Assembly: GCA_023391875.1 (NCBI GenBank) | Contig: JAEWAB010000002.1 | Span: 124,001 to 188,000, forward strand | Direction of reading: 5' to 3' | DNA length: 64,000 nt | Source: Bacillota bacterium | GTDB taxonomy: Bacteria; Bacillota; Clostridia; Oscillospirales; Ruminococcaceae | In this document: positions 1-8,657 of the stretch, piece by piece | Layout: each line of letters opens with the position of its first letter | Numbering within the stretch: the stretch's first letter is position 1 | The notes under the pieces: model-generated | The model's input: the letters and a program-made list of their open reading frames with translations, nothing else | Told to the model about the DNA's origin: nothing | The model's database searches: none | Program-made: the position numbers and the translations under genes

Positions 1-864
1 CTCTTCGTAATCCTCAACCTGTATCACGGGGTAGCCGTCGTTTTCACCCGAAACCACCGCCCACGACAGTATCTCGGCATCCTCCGGCGAAAGATTATCG
101 TTCAGAGTCTCAGCAAAGGAAGCTCTATCGGAAGGAATCATTTGAGATGTTGATGTAAGATGATATCCTGACGCAACTGCTTCTTGAGATTCCCCATCTA
201 GTGTAAGATCAGCATCGCTATTATAATACAGGTCTGATTCATTACCGGAGTCGTAAGCACCGAACAAAAGCCCCGCGTAAGCTTCTCCGCCGGTGGCGGA
301 AACGTCCCCGGTTGCGTAAGAATTCCGAACACTTCCCCCATTAAACTGCCCTATAAGCCCTCCGGCATATATGCGCCCGGTACCCGTTTCCTGTAAGGTA
401 ACGTCCACCCGGGAATAGCAGTTGATTATCTCTCCGCAGCTAAACCCCGCTAGCCCGCCGGCATAGGTGTAACTGTTATCCGTCACCGTTACGTTAACCG
501 TGCCCAACACCCCGAGATTCTTAACGGTGCCTCTAAACTCCTGAAATAGGCCGATGATATTGGGATAGAAGGTGCCGCCGACATCGGTAATATCGATGTC
601 GATAGTATGTCCGTTGCCGTCAAGGCTACCGCTAAAATAGCCGATTGGGGACGAAACGCCCGTAAGGTCGGCAGCAAGCTTAAAGTATTTATCCGAGTAA
701 TTCATAGCCGAAAGGTCCGCTTCACTGCGGATGAGTATGGGATTATCCGCGGTATCCCCTGCGGCTGCGTGTACCGTAAGCGGATACTGCACCGCAAAGA
801 TAGCCAGAACAAACATCGCACATGCTGAGAGAATCAACAGCCTTCGTTTTCCTGATACCTGCAT
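1..864 (-). CDS. secreted GLUG-repeat surface protein, cut by window edge
   Basis: The reading frame starts at ATG 864-862 behind an AAGGAGAG ribosome site and is still open at position 1, so the C-terminus is missing. The first ~35 residues are a signal peptide (RRLLILS, then a hydrophobic run ending near VHAAA). The body has repeats of the GLUG type, such as YAGGLAGF, YAGGLIGQ and YAGLLFGA, spaced by short strands with NSY/NCYS motifs. GLUG repeats occur in secreted and cell-surface beta-helix proteins of Firmicutes and Bacteroides. An adhesin or cell-wall role is inferred. It lies in the chromosome to the left of the ICE and is transcribed in the same direction as the neighbouring two-component system. 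Confidence 0.8.
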   Translation of the reverse strand, partial: MQVSGKRRLLILSACAMFVLAIFAVQYPLTVHAAAGDTADNPILIRSEADLSAMNYSDKYFKLAADLTGVSSPIGYFSGSLDGNGHTIDIDITDVGGTFYPNIIGLFQEFRGTVKNLGVLGTVNVTVTDNSYTYAGGLAGFSCGEIINCYSRVDVTLQETGTGRIYAGGLIGQFNGGSVRNSYATGDVSATGGEAYAGLLFGAYDSGNESDLYYNSDADLTLDGESQEAVASGYHLTSTSQMIPSDRASFAETLNDNLSPEDAEILSWAVVSGENDGYPVIQVEDYEE

Positions 865-1096
865 AATAAATACTCTCCTTCTCGATACTTTAATGCCGCT
901 GCTTTTCTGAATTGCTTAAAGCAACGGCACAATCTTTCAGGATGAGTATCGCATACGGCTCTGACAGGATTCTGACAAAACCACCGGATAATGAAAGAAA
1001 ACATTGTCTTTACAAAAAATTTACATATTCAACTTAGCCCGCCGAAAGCGGGGAAGAAGAATTAGTATTATCGGCGTCTCTTATTGATTAAAAGGG

Positions 1097-2206
1097 CTAA
1101 CTCACCGTTTGAATCTGTTCAAGAAAACCGGATACCGCCTGCGGAAGCTCAGAATCGTAATCCTGATGCAGCGTTTCAGAGAGCCATTTGCAATGCAGGG
1201 AAATTTCTGCGATTAATCCGCGCGCCTGCAATACGCCGAGGTAGAGTATTTGGCTGTCATCATCCGTGGGCGACAGGCGGGCAAGCCGGCGAAGCAATGG
1301 CAGGGCCTTTTCCATCTTGCCCAGTTCGATGTATTTCACTGCAATATCCCGAAGCGTCGCGTAGGCCCTGCTTCGGAGTGCCTCATCCATCGGGACGCTC
1401 CACACATATCCGTTTTGTGACAGAAACCCTTTGCAGCAGAGTGTACATGCAGCCTCTACCGCCTGATAAGTTTCTTCCTTTTCACGATTATAATTGGATA
1501 GGACATTTTCTACTTCAAAATAATCGCAGTTTACCTTTGAAAGAAACAGGCCATATTTATTATCGGCATAAATCAGTTCCACATTCTTTTTAAAGGGTGA
1601 AAGCACATTCCTGATTTTGCAGACAGAGGTTTGAAGAATCGGCAGAGCCTTTGTATACTCGATGTTCGGCCACAGATTCTCGATGATGATCTCTTTATGT
1701 ATATAGGCATCGTGGTTTGTAAGCAGGAAAGCAAAAAGCTCCTCCGCCTTTGTGCGCTGCCAAATCACAGGCCTGTCGTTTGCCAGAACCTCCAGACGCC
1801 CAAAGCAGCTGATTTTAAGTGCGTTGGGGCGTGACTCCTCCAGGCCGATCTCACTTTTCAGGCGATCCACCATCTTGTTAAAGCGGCTGATGTTAATGGG
1901 CTTCATGATATAATCCAAAGCATTCAGCTCAAAGGCCGCCACTGCATACTGGTTCCAGCCTGTAATGAAAACAATCTTAATTGCAGGGTAGAGCTCAAGC
2001 AGCTTTTCGGCTAGTGTAAGCCCGTCCATCTCCGGCATCTCGATATCGATAAAGGCGACCTGCGGTAAAGCGCGGGCGGCCGCCTGTAATGCTTCGGCGG
2101 CGTTTTGGCACCGCCCTTCCACTTTCATAAAGCCTGTCTTTTCAATCAGATCGCTGATCTCTTCAAGGTTATACCACTCGTCGTCTACCACAATTGTCCC
2201 AATCAT
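1097..2206 (-). CDS. response regulator, REC plus winged-helix/BTAD output
   Basis: The N-terminal receiver domain (residues 1-120) has the acidic pair D8-D9, the phospho-acceptor D54 in FIDIEMPEMDG and the conserved lysine in DYIMKP. It is followed by an OmpR/SARP-type winged helix (about 130-220, with LWPN and KALPILQTSVCKIRN) and a helical bacterial transcriptional activation (BTAD) domain to the end. REC-BTAD regulators are common in Clostridia next to LytS-like kinases. The gene begins 6 bp after the end of the kinase gene on the same strand, so the two are one operon. Targets are unknown. The nearby GLUG surface protein is one possibility, but this is inference. Confidence 0.9.
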   Translation of the reverse strand: MIGTIVVDDEWYNLEEISDLIEKTGFMKVEGRCQNAAEALQAAARALPQVAFIDIEMPEMDGLTLAEKLLELYPAIKIVFITGWNQYAVAAFELNALDYIMKPINISRFNKMVDRLKSEIGLEESRPNALKISCFGRLEVLANDRPVIWQRTKAEELFAFLLTNHDAYIHKEIIIENLWPNIEYTKALPILQTSVCKIRNVLSPFKKNVELIYADNKYGLFLSKVNCDYFEVENVLSNYNREKEETYQAVEAACTLCCKGFLSQNGYVWSVPMDEALRSRAYATLRDIAVKYIELGKMEKALPLLRRLARLSPTDDDSQILYLGVLQARGLIAEISLHCKWLSETLHQDYDSELPQAVSGFLEQIQTVS

Positions 2207-2212
2207 ATCTTT

Positions 2213-3889
2213 CTACCCTTTCAAAAGCTCCTCCGGCAGCGGGATGTAAAAAGAGACGGTTGTCACCGCTTGGTCGCTTTGTATCGTCAGGCCCCCGCCA
2301 TAATATTTCAGCAGCCTTTTATGTATGTTGATAATCCCCACGCCTTGCTGATGATCGCTGCCCATCAGCAACGCTTCTATCCTTTCCGGTTCAATACCTA
2401 CGCCGTCGTCCTTCACCTCAAAACACGCAAAGCCGCCGCTGCTCCAAACATGAAGCTCTACCGTGCCGCCCTCCTTTTTGGGCAGAACACCGTGCCTTAC
2501 CGCATTTTCCACAAGCGGCTGCAATACCAGGCGCGGCAGTTCCAACTCTTTCGGAGCGTCGACGCTGACTATAAAGTTCAGCCGCTCGCCAAATCTTTTC
2601 TTTACGATCCGGATGTAGGTATCCACAGCCTCTAATTCCTGCCAAAGGCGAGACATAGGGGAGGAATTGTCCGCCCTATAGCAACTGATAAGATATTCGC
2701 TCAGATCCACCACCAGATCCTTGGCTGCATTGTCGTCACGTGAAATCAGCGATGAGATGGTACTGAGTGTATTGTTAATAAAGTGCGGGCTGATTTGGGC
2801 CTGCAGAAAGGAAAGCTCGTTAGACTCCGCCTTCATTAAGGCATTCGCTGCAAGGATCTCCAGCTGCCTTTGATGTTCCACATAAAGCGTGATATCCTTA
2901 ATGGAGAGTATCGCGCCGATAAAAACACCTGAGGCTGAACGAATCTGAGTCAGTTGCGCTGTAAAATGCCGCAATTCTTCTTTGTGCTTTAGCTGAAAGC
3001 TCACACTTGGGCTAGCAAACGAAAGGTCTTCAAGCTCCTTATGATATTCGATAAAGCCCTCGAGCGTATGTTTCTTTTCGAGCTTTTTCAGTTCGGGATA
3101 TAACCGTAAAAATGATTCGTTTACATCCATTAAGCGTCCGCCGATATCCGAAAGCGCGATTGCGTCCTCAGAAAGCTGGAATACTGTTTTAGTCGCGATC
3201 GGAATAGTATTGAAGATGCTGTAACGGAAGATACAGAAAAGGTACAAAACACCTGAGAAGATGGAACAGATGGGGTAATAGTCTATACCCAGATAATTTG
3301 TATTTGTTGTGTTGAGATACATAGTAATCCATAGCATAAGCGAAGCAATCATCATCAGCAGATAGCTGCTTTTGTGAAGGCGGGTGGATTGGAGCCACCC
3401 GCGGAAATAGAGCAGGGTGCAGGCCACGCCCATCACACTGATAGCGCAAATCAACGCGAGATACATCGGGCCTTTTTCAGCGATGATGACAGGAAAGTAA
3501 CCATTGCTTTCAAACCGGTAGGAGGTAATATATAGATGGTGAAAACGATTTGTGTAATAGACAATGTAATAGATTAAAAGGTAGATTAATAGGGTACCTC
3601 GTATGAGACGTATTCTTTTAAGAAACTGCGTATAGTCAAGGCACATCATCAACCATAAATACGGCATTGAAGGGATTGCAATATGCTCGAAGTCAAACCA
3701 GAACATGGCCGTGGGAAAGGTATCGGCGTTAATTTCACCGATATATCCAAAGTTATAGAGTAATATTGCAATGATAAGAAGGATGAAATACCTCGCACCC
3801 GGGAGGGAATGCCTCTTATACGCATAAAAAATCAACGATGCCCCAATAAACAAAGAAAAAACCAACAGAATTGTAAGGGCGGTTCTCAT
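2213..3889 (-). CDS. 7TM sensor histidine kinase, LytS/His_kinase type
   Basis: This is the sensor partner of the adjacent response regulator. The N-terminus has about seven hydrophobic segments (residues 1-215), matching the 7TM N-terminal region of histidine kinases. A PAS-like domain follows, then the His_kinase domain with QAQISPHFINN (phospho-histidine near residue 367) and an HATPase domain with VENAVRHG and DDGVGI. The frame extends upstream to a TTG at 3937, but no ribosome site precedes it. ATG 3889 puts the start directly before the first membrane helix and is preferred. The ligand is unknown. Confidence 0.88.
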   Translation of the reverse strand: MRTALTILLVFSLFIGASLIFYAYKRHSLPGARYFILLIIAILLYNFGYIGEINADTFPTAMFWFDFEHIAIPSMPYLWLMMCLDYTQFLKRIRLIRGTLLIYLLIYYIVYYTNRFHHLYITSYRFESNGYFPVIIAEKGPMYLALICAISVMGVACTLLYFRGWLQSTRLHKSSYLLMMIASLMLWITMYLNTTNTNYLGIDYYPICSIFSGVLYLFCIFRYSIFNTIPIATKTVFQLSEDAIALSDIGGRLMDVNESFLRLYPELKKLEKKHTLEGFIEYHKELEDLSFASPSVSFQLKHKEELRHFTAQLTQIRSASGVFIGAILSIKDITLYVEHQRQLEILAANALMKAESNELSFLQAQISPHFINNTLSTISSLISRDDNAAKDLVVDLSEYLISCYRADNSSPMSRLWQELEAVDTYIRIVKKRFGERLNFIVSVDAPKELELPRLVLQPLVENAVRHGVLPKKEGGTVELHVWSSGGFACFEVKDDGVGIEPERIEALLMGSDHQQGVGIINIHKRLLKYYGGGLTIQSDQAVTTVSFYIPLPEELLKG

Positions 3890-4280
3890 AAAGCTGACAC
3901 CATCTCTCTTGAATTCCATCGTCAAAAAATAAAACAATTGGTATTATTGTTGCAATTAAAACGTAGGCAAAAGATACTTTGCTTTATTTTCTAAACATAA
4001 AGCAGGCCGAACTTTACATCATTACTATGTACAGTGTAAAAGAAGCATCATATAAGAAGCAGTAGTATCGATGAGAATTATTATACGCCCCTATTTTTTA
4101 CATGTCAATTTATGCCTAATAATATAACCTGCAGCGGGAGACTACAGGTTAAAACAATTTCATTATTCTTTTATCGCTCATAGAACTTTATGTTAACAAT
4201 ATCCCTGATTGCCTGTACCCTCAGCTTGTAACTTTAGCTATATTTAAGGGCGCATTACTTGCTTCTATAAAAAGCCATAA
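3890..4280. other. intergenic stretch left of the ICE
   Basis: No convincing gene is present. It holds the upstream region of the two-component operon (minus strand) and a weak 7-bp inverted repeat, TAACCTG at 4125-4131 with CAGGTTA at 4145-4151, of unknown meaning. Base composition is AT-rich, as expected for a promoter region. Confidence 0.6.
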
Positions 4281-4317
4281 AACACAAAAAAGCCTACATA
4301 AGCAGGCTTTTTGTGTT
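4281..4317 (-). terminator. rho-independent terminator of the tRNA-Tyr transcript
   Basis: Near-perfect inverted repeat: AACACAAAAAAGCCT, an 8-nt loop, then AGGCTTTTTGTGTT. It has A-runs and T-runs on both flanks, so it can act in both directions. It lies about 20 bp beyond the CCA end of the minus-strand tRNA-Tyr sequence, where a tRNA terminator is expected. Confidence 0.75.
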
Positions 4318-4336
4318 CTAGCGAAATGCTTCGCTT

Positions 4337-4395
4337 TGGTGGGAGGAGATGGATTCGAACCATCGAAGCGAGACGCAACAGATTTACAGTCTATT
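4337..4395 (-). other. attL: 3' half of tRNA-Tyr(GTA), ICE insertion site
   Basis: Read on the minus strand, this gives the anticodon arm with CTGTAAA (anticodon GTA), a long class II variable arm, a T-arm with GGTTCGAATCC, and the acceptor end TCCTCCCACCA. The 5' half (acceptor GGGAGGA, D-arm) is absent; an AT-rich sequence replaces it directly after the anticodon stem. Only the 3' part of the tRNA is therefore present, as at the end of an element that integrates into a tRNA 3' end. The complete tRNA-Tyr should lie at the other, unseen end. The exact crossover point cannot be fixed from one end. Confidence 0.85.
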
Positions 4396-4478
4396 GCATT
4401 TTTTATAATTATGGTGTTTTTTAGAGGCGTTTTTGCGATACAATGTAAGCAACATAATTAATCCTAAGGAGTTGCATC

Positions 4479-5537
4479 ATGGTGTATCTTGAAAAATTAA
4501 CAACAACTTCTTCTTCGTTGAAGAATGAAAGCGAAAACGGCCAATTAGTTGACAGTAAGCCTTCAATTTCGAGTATTACAAACTCAAAGAGCATTCTATT
4601 CTGCGATTACATGCGATTATGGCTAGAGATTCATAGGAATAAGCTTCAGGGTAATACTTATGAAACATATCTTGGCCAGATCGAGAACCACATATATCCG
4701 TACTTTGCTGATGAGGGAATCTTTCTTAATGAGGTAACTGTTGATGATATTGAAGAGTATTATGATTATGAATTGTCCACAGGATTATCGAGCAACACCG
4801 TCATAAGATACCATTCAAATATTTTTACTGCTTTAAAATATGCTAAGAAAAAGCATTTAATTATCGATAACCCGATGGACTATGTCGAACGACCAAAACC
4901 TACGAAATATATTGCGAATTTTTATAATGCTGAACAACTTGAAATGCTATTTGAAATAGCCAAGAACTATGAAATCTTTGTAGCCATCTTAATCGCTGCC
5001 TATTTAGGATTAAGACGTAGCGAAGTTGTTGGGTTGAGGTGGGATTGCATCAACTTCTATCAGGGAACAATAACTATACGAAGAAAAGCAATGAGACTGA
5101 GAAGTAAAGGAGAGGATGTTATATCCGAAAAACTAAAAACTCAGGCAAGTTATAGATCATTGCCGTTACCTAAAGATTTATTAGAATATCTCAAGAAACT
5201 CAGGGCTTATCAGAAAGAGCAATCGAAAGTAGAGGGTTATTATTCTGGCGATTCAGCATATGTGTGCTTAGATATATCAGGGCATAGATTAGAACTAAAC
5301 AGTGTAACGGGTCAATTCAGAGGTATAATCTTTAAGTATGATTTAGACTATATCAGATTTCATGATTTAAGGCACTCATGTGCCAGTTTACTTTTAAGCC
5401 TTGGTTATTCGTTGAAGCAAATACAGGAATGGTTAGGTCACAGCAGTATTGTTACGACGGCAAATATTTATGCTCATTTAGATGTAAAAGATAAGGTGGG
5501 AATGGCAGACAGGATTAATGGAGCCCTCAAACTTTAA
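4479..5537 (+). CDS. int: tyrosine recombinase / ICE integrase
   Basis: Catalyses excision and integration of the ICE at tRNA-Tyr. Residues about 40-125 form the SAM-like core-binding domain (YMRLWLEIHR, TYETYLGQIENHI). The catalytic domain has R179 in YLGLRRSEV, K220 in LKTQASYR, H296-DLR-H in FHDLRH, H321 in LGHSSI and the nucleophile Y331 in ANIYAH, so all the expected active-site residues are present. Length (352) is normal for phage-type integrases. ATG 4479 follows TAAGGAG. It lies next to attL and reads into the element, and a hairpin terminator follows. No separate Xis gene is seen beside it. Confidence 0.95.
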   Translation: MVYLEKLTTTSSSLKNESENGQLVDSKPSISSITNSKSILFCDYMRLWLEIHRNKLQGNTYETYLGQIENHIYPYFADEGIFLNEVTVDDIEEYYDYELSTGLSSNTVIRYHSNIFTALKYAKKKHLIIDNPMDYVERPKPTKYIANFYNAEQLEMLFEIAKNYEIFVAILIAAYLGLRRSEVVGLRWDCINFYQGTITIRRKAMRLRSKGEDVISEKLKTQASYRSLPLPKDLLEYLKKLRAYQKEQSKVEGYYSGDSAYVCLDISGHRLELNSVTGQFRGIIFKYDLDYIRFHDLRHSCASLLLSLGYSLKQIQEWLGHSSIVTTANIYAHLDVKDKVGMADRINGALKL

Positions 5538-5548
5538 TCTATATGATT

Positions 5549-5577
5549 GGCGGCATGTTATCATGCCGCCTTAATTT
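5549..5577 (+). terminator. terminator after the integrase gene
   Basis: Perfect 9-bp stem GGCGGCATG / CATGCCGCC with a 4-nt loop, followed by TTAATTTATTT. It separates the integrase from the parA-parB operon. Confidence 0.75.
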
Positions 5578-5599
5578 ATTTAAAAGGAGGATTTTTTTT

Positions 5600-5839
5600 A
5601 TGAACCAATATAGCGGCTACTGCTTCTTTAAGGACGGGAGTTATACTCACGCTGTGTTATTGGTGGGCGAAGCTGAAGCAATAGCCTATGTTCAACTGCT
5701 AATGAATTTGCAGCACCGAGTAATTATTGTGGATTCAGAGGATTGTATTGTTATGGAGGCAGTGGACGGACAAATCATATTCCCTCCTTCAAACATAGAT
5801 CATTCAGAAAAAAGGAGAGTAGAACCATGTCAAAGATAA
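5600..5839 (+). CDS. small hypothetical protein before parA (79 aa)
   Basis: ATG 5600 follows AAAAGGAGG. The product begins MNQYSGYCFFKDG and ends in a basic tail. No family is recognised. It has no signal peptide or membrane helix, and shows mixed alpha/beta character (HAVLLVGEAEAIAYVQLL). Its end overlaps the start of parA by 13 bp, so the two are translationally linked. A role with the partition proteins is possible from position only. Confidence 0.6.
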   Translation: MNQYSGYCFFKDGSYTHAVLLVGEAEAIAYVQLLMNLQHRVIIVDSEDCIVMEAVDGQIIFPPSNIDHSEKRRVEPCQR

Positions 5840-6594
5840 TCGCAATCGCAAACCAGAAAGGCGGTGTGGGAAAAACCACAACCGCCTTTAATCTTGCTAC
5901 GGGCCTTGTCCAGCAAGGAAAGCGGGTACTGCTTATCGACCTCGATCCTCAGGGCAATCTCACCGACTATATTGGCTATGTACCCGATGAGCTACCTACC
6001 ATCAGCGACCTGATGCACGATGCTTCCACTGGCAAGAAGCCCGATGCCGCCGCAGCTATTCGCACAAACCAAGCGGAAGGCGTGGACTATATTCCATCGA
6101 ACATTTTACTGTCCAGCGCCGAGATGTTTTTAAGCTCTTGTTTTTCACGGGAAAAGGTTCTTAAAAAGATTCTCTCGCAAGAGTGCCTCAAGCAATATGA
6201 TTACATCCTTATTGATTGTTTACCCTCGTTGGGGGTACTACTAGTCAATGCCCTTACTGCCAGTGATTCAGTAATAATTCCAGTACAGGCACAGAAGTTC
6301 TCACTGGATGGTATAGACCTTTTGATGCGAATCATCCACACAGTTCAAGAAGATCTAAACGAACAACTTGTTATAGACGGTGTGCTTGTCACTATGGTGG
6401 ACAACACCGTCATGGCGCGAGCAGTGGTTGATGCCCTGAGCGAACAGTTTGGAGATAAGCTGTTCCAAGCGAAGATCAGTAAGTCAGTAGAAGCAACAAA
6501 CAGTACGTATGAACAAAAGAGCTTAATAGCAAGCAAGAGCAGCAAGCTCGGTGCTCAATATGCAGAAGTGGTTGAAGAACTACTGAGGAGGTAA
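5827..6594 (+). CDS. parA: ParA/Soj-family partition ATPase
   Basis: ParA-type deviant Walker ATPase of 255 residues. The N-terminus has KGGVGKTTTA at residues 11-20, DLDPQGN (Walker A') near 40, and a Walker B region around YDYILIDCLPSLG. Such proteins move or position DNA with ParB. On an ICE they help keep the excised circle through cell division. ATG 5827 follows AAAAGGAGAG. The frame upstream belongs to the small preceding gene. parB starts 2 bp after the stop. Confidence 0.93.
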   Translation: MSKIIAIANQKGGVGKTTTAFNLATGLVQQGKRVLLIDLDPQGNLTDYIGYVPDELPTISDLMHDASTGKKPDAAAAIRTNQAEGVDYIPSNILLSSAEMFLSSCFSREKVLKKILSQECLKQYDYILIDCLPSLGVLLVNALTASDSVIIPVQAQKFSLDGIDLLMRIIHTVQEDLNEQLVIDGVLVTMVDNTVMARAVVDALSEQFGDKLFQAKISKSVEATNSTYEQKSLIASKSSKLGAQYAEVVEELLRR

Positions 6595-6596
6595 TC

Positions 6597-7553
6597 ATGG
6601 GTAAGATCGACCTCAAAACAAAAGTGTCAGCTAATTCATCCGCAGAAGCATTTGCTCTCATGTTTGGTGGCCACAAGGGTGATATACATGAGCTACCCAT
6701 CGGTAACCTTGTTCCTTACGAAGGTCAGCCCTTTAAACCATACACTCCAGACAAGCTCAAGGAGCTTGCCGAAAACATCCATGACAACGGCCTCATTAAC
6801 CCCATCATTGTCCGGCAAATCAGCGAAGAAAAATATCAAATCCTTGCCGGACATAACAGGGTAAACGCCTGCAAGCTGCTTGGCATGGAGGCGGTGCCTT
6901 CCATCATCAAGAATGTGGACGATAATCAAGCCGAGCTGATAATGCTTGATTCTAACCTTAACCAGCGCGATAAATTACTCCCCAGCGAAAAAGCCTTTGC
7001 ATATAAGCGGCAGATGGATAACCTTAAGAGGCAAGGAAAACGATCAGACTTAACTTTGTCTCAACATGAGACAAAGTTAGATACGGGTGAAAACATCGCC
7101 CAAAACGGCCAAGATTCTCGTGCAAATGTTTTTCGTTATATCCGTCTTACGTCCCTTATTCGTCCACTTCTTGACCGTGTTGATAGCGGAGATTTATCTT
7201 TCACAGCGGGTGTGAGCCTTTCATATCTCACCGAGAAGCAACAGGATGGTTTATTAAACTATATTGATACATTTAACCTTAAAGTTAGTCCTGAGCAATC
7301 TGAAAAGCTCAAGGAACTCGCAAAAATCAGTGAGCCGGAGGGCATCCTTCTTACCAAGCTTGATGAGGTGTTCGGCAGAACGCCGAAGGAGAAGAAAGCC
7401 ACGTCACCCGTTGGCAAAGCCTTCAAGGCAGCATCAGAGCGCGCAGAACTGGCCGGTTACTTTGAGGGCAAGAGCAAAAAAGAGGTTGAGGATACCGTCG
7501 TGGAGGCGCTTATGATGTATTACGCAACTAAGAATAACATGGAGGGTGTATAA
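6597..7553 (+). CDS. parB: ParB/Spo0J-family partition protein
   Basis: The ParB N-terminal (CTPase/nuclease-like) domain spans about residues 30-125, with IGNLVPYEGQPF, LAENIHDNGLINPIIVR and ILAGHNRVNACKLLG. The central helix-turn-helix region (about 125-220) includes the segment FRYIRLTSLIRPLLDRVDSG. It binds centromere-like sites and works with ParA. No parS-like inverted repeat was recognised nearby. It is in an operon with parA and two further small genes. Confidence 0.9.
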   Translation: MGKIDLKTKVSANSSAEAFALMFGGHKGDIHELPIGNLVPYEGQPFKPYTPDKLKELAENIHDNGLINPIIVRQISEEKYQILAGHNRVNACKLLGMEAVPSIIKNVDDNQAELIMLDSNLNQRDKLLPSEKAFAYKRQMDNLKRQGKRSDLTLSQHETKLDTGENIAQNGQDSRANVFRYIRLTSLIRPLLDRVDSGDLSFTAGVSLSYLTEKQQDGLLNYIDTFNLKVSPEQSEKLKELAKISEPEGILLTKLDEVFGRTPKEKKATSPVGKAFKAASERAELAGYFEGKSKKEVEDTVVEALMMYYATKNNMEGV

Positions 7554-7555
7554 GT

Positions 7556-8002
7556 ATGAATCAGTTTTCATTATTCGAGGCTCTTAACTTATCCGGAGAC
7601 TTAAATATCGTCATAATGGGATTGTGCGCAGGTGCTGTTTTCATTGTTGGGTCTATTATATATGCACTTGCTTATTCGGGTGGTTGGGATGGTTGTAGTA
7701 TTTTTCTTTTGGCTATAGGTATAATTGGCTTACTTTCCTCGCTGTTTATTGGATACTCAAGCTATACTTTCATAAACGAAGAGTATAATGAGATCATGGC
7801 GGTTGATACCACACGCGAATATACAGCTCTGCAGGTATATAAAGAATTTGGCGTAGAAAAGCCAGATGGCCTCTATCAAATTGACCTTAGTGAGATGGAT
7901 AAGGAATTGTATTCGCAGATTAAACGGGATGACAAAGACCCATACGATTTCATTCTTAAAAAAGTGTCAGGTGAAGCAGATGAGGAGGTTATAGCGAAAT
8001 GA
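7556..8002 (+). CDS. membrane protein of unknown function
   Basis: 148 residues with two membrane helices (about 20-42, LNIVIMGLCAGAVFIVG; about 50-75, IFLLAIGIIGLLSSLFIGYSS) and a C-terminal soluble part of about 70 residues rich in acidic and basic residues. Family not recognised. It follows parB with a 2-bp gap, and its stop overlaps the next start (ATGA), so it is co-translated with its neighbours. ICE maintenance or surface exclusion are possible, but nothing in the sequence decides. Confidence 0.65.
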   Translation: MNQFSLFEALNLSGDLNIVIMGLCAGAVFIVGSIIYALAYSGGWDGCSIFLLAIGIIGLLSSLFIGYSSYTFINEEYNEIMAVDTTREYTALQVYKEFGVEKPDGLYQIDLSEMDKELYSQIKRDDKDPYDFILKKVSGEADEEVIAK

Positions 8003-8604
8003 CTTACTTTAATGAGAATAATAAGTCACCAGATCGTATAAATGCTGAAACACTTCATGAAGCACTCGGTGATATCAATTTAACTGAGGGCGAAACAAAG
8101 AGCCTTAACTGGCTTTGTGGATGGGAGCCATCAACTGTTAAAAATATTGTTTCTGCATTTAAAAAGGCTGGACAATCACAAGCGATTCAAATACCAAAAA
8201 GGCCCATCAATATCGGCGATACACTTTACTTCGAGGTCAGCACGAACCGCTGGATTCAAGGCCACGTATCGGATAAGGCGGTCCAGAATAACACAACTCA
8301 TTTTTATCTTCAAAGTGATAGGTTTTGCTGCTGGAAGAACGAGAATGACTTAGGCAAAACAGTTCTTACACCCGATGAATATAAACTGAAAAACAGCATT
8401 TCGCCAGAACGCGAGGCTGAGCTGCACGAACTGTTTTGGTCTGAAACCAATGAGAATTGGACGCAAGAATGGCGCGACAGCTTAAATGAGCAAGAGCAAA
8501 AGCTTGTTGACAAGTGGGATGCAGATTGCGCAAAGGGTGTTAAGGCCATCGGTGAGAAAATCCTTGACCTTGGGAAGTCTCCCCCTGCTCCGCAGATGTT
8601 CTGA
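7999..8604 (+). CDS. ICE-type conserved hypothetical protein (201 aa)
   Basis: The N-terminus has the pattern INAETLHEALGDINLTEGE and SLNWLCGWEPSTV, resembling a short domain often met in Clostridial ICE proteins just before the large methylase-helicase. The middle section (IGDTLYFEVSTNRWIQGHV) looks like a small beta domain. No catalytic motif is seen. The start overlaps the previous stop by 4 bp. It is the last gene before the 6.6-kb methylase-helicase gene. Confidence 0.65.
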   Translation: MTYFNENNKSPDRINAETLHEALGDINLTEGETKSLNWLCGWEPSTVKNIVSAFKKAGQSQAIQIPKRPINIGDTLYFEVSTNRWIQGHVSDKAVQNNTTHFYLQSDRFCCWKNENDLGKTVLTPDEYKLKNSISPEREAELHELFWSETNENWTQEWRDSLNEQEQKLVDKWDADCAKGVKAIGEKILDLGKSPPAPQMF

Positions 8605-8657
8605 AAAGGTTTAACATAACATTCTTTACATACATCAAGCATTGGAGATAACAACAT

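Noticed and set aside
1084..1593. Plus-strand frame of 169 codons over the response regulator
   Set aside because: It is a shadow of the real minus-strand gene, has no ribosome site, and its product resembles nothing.
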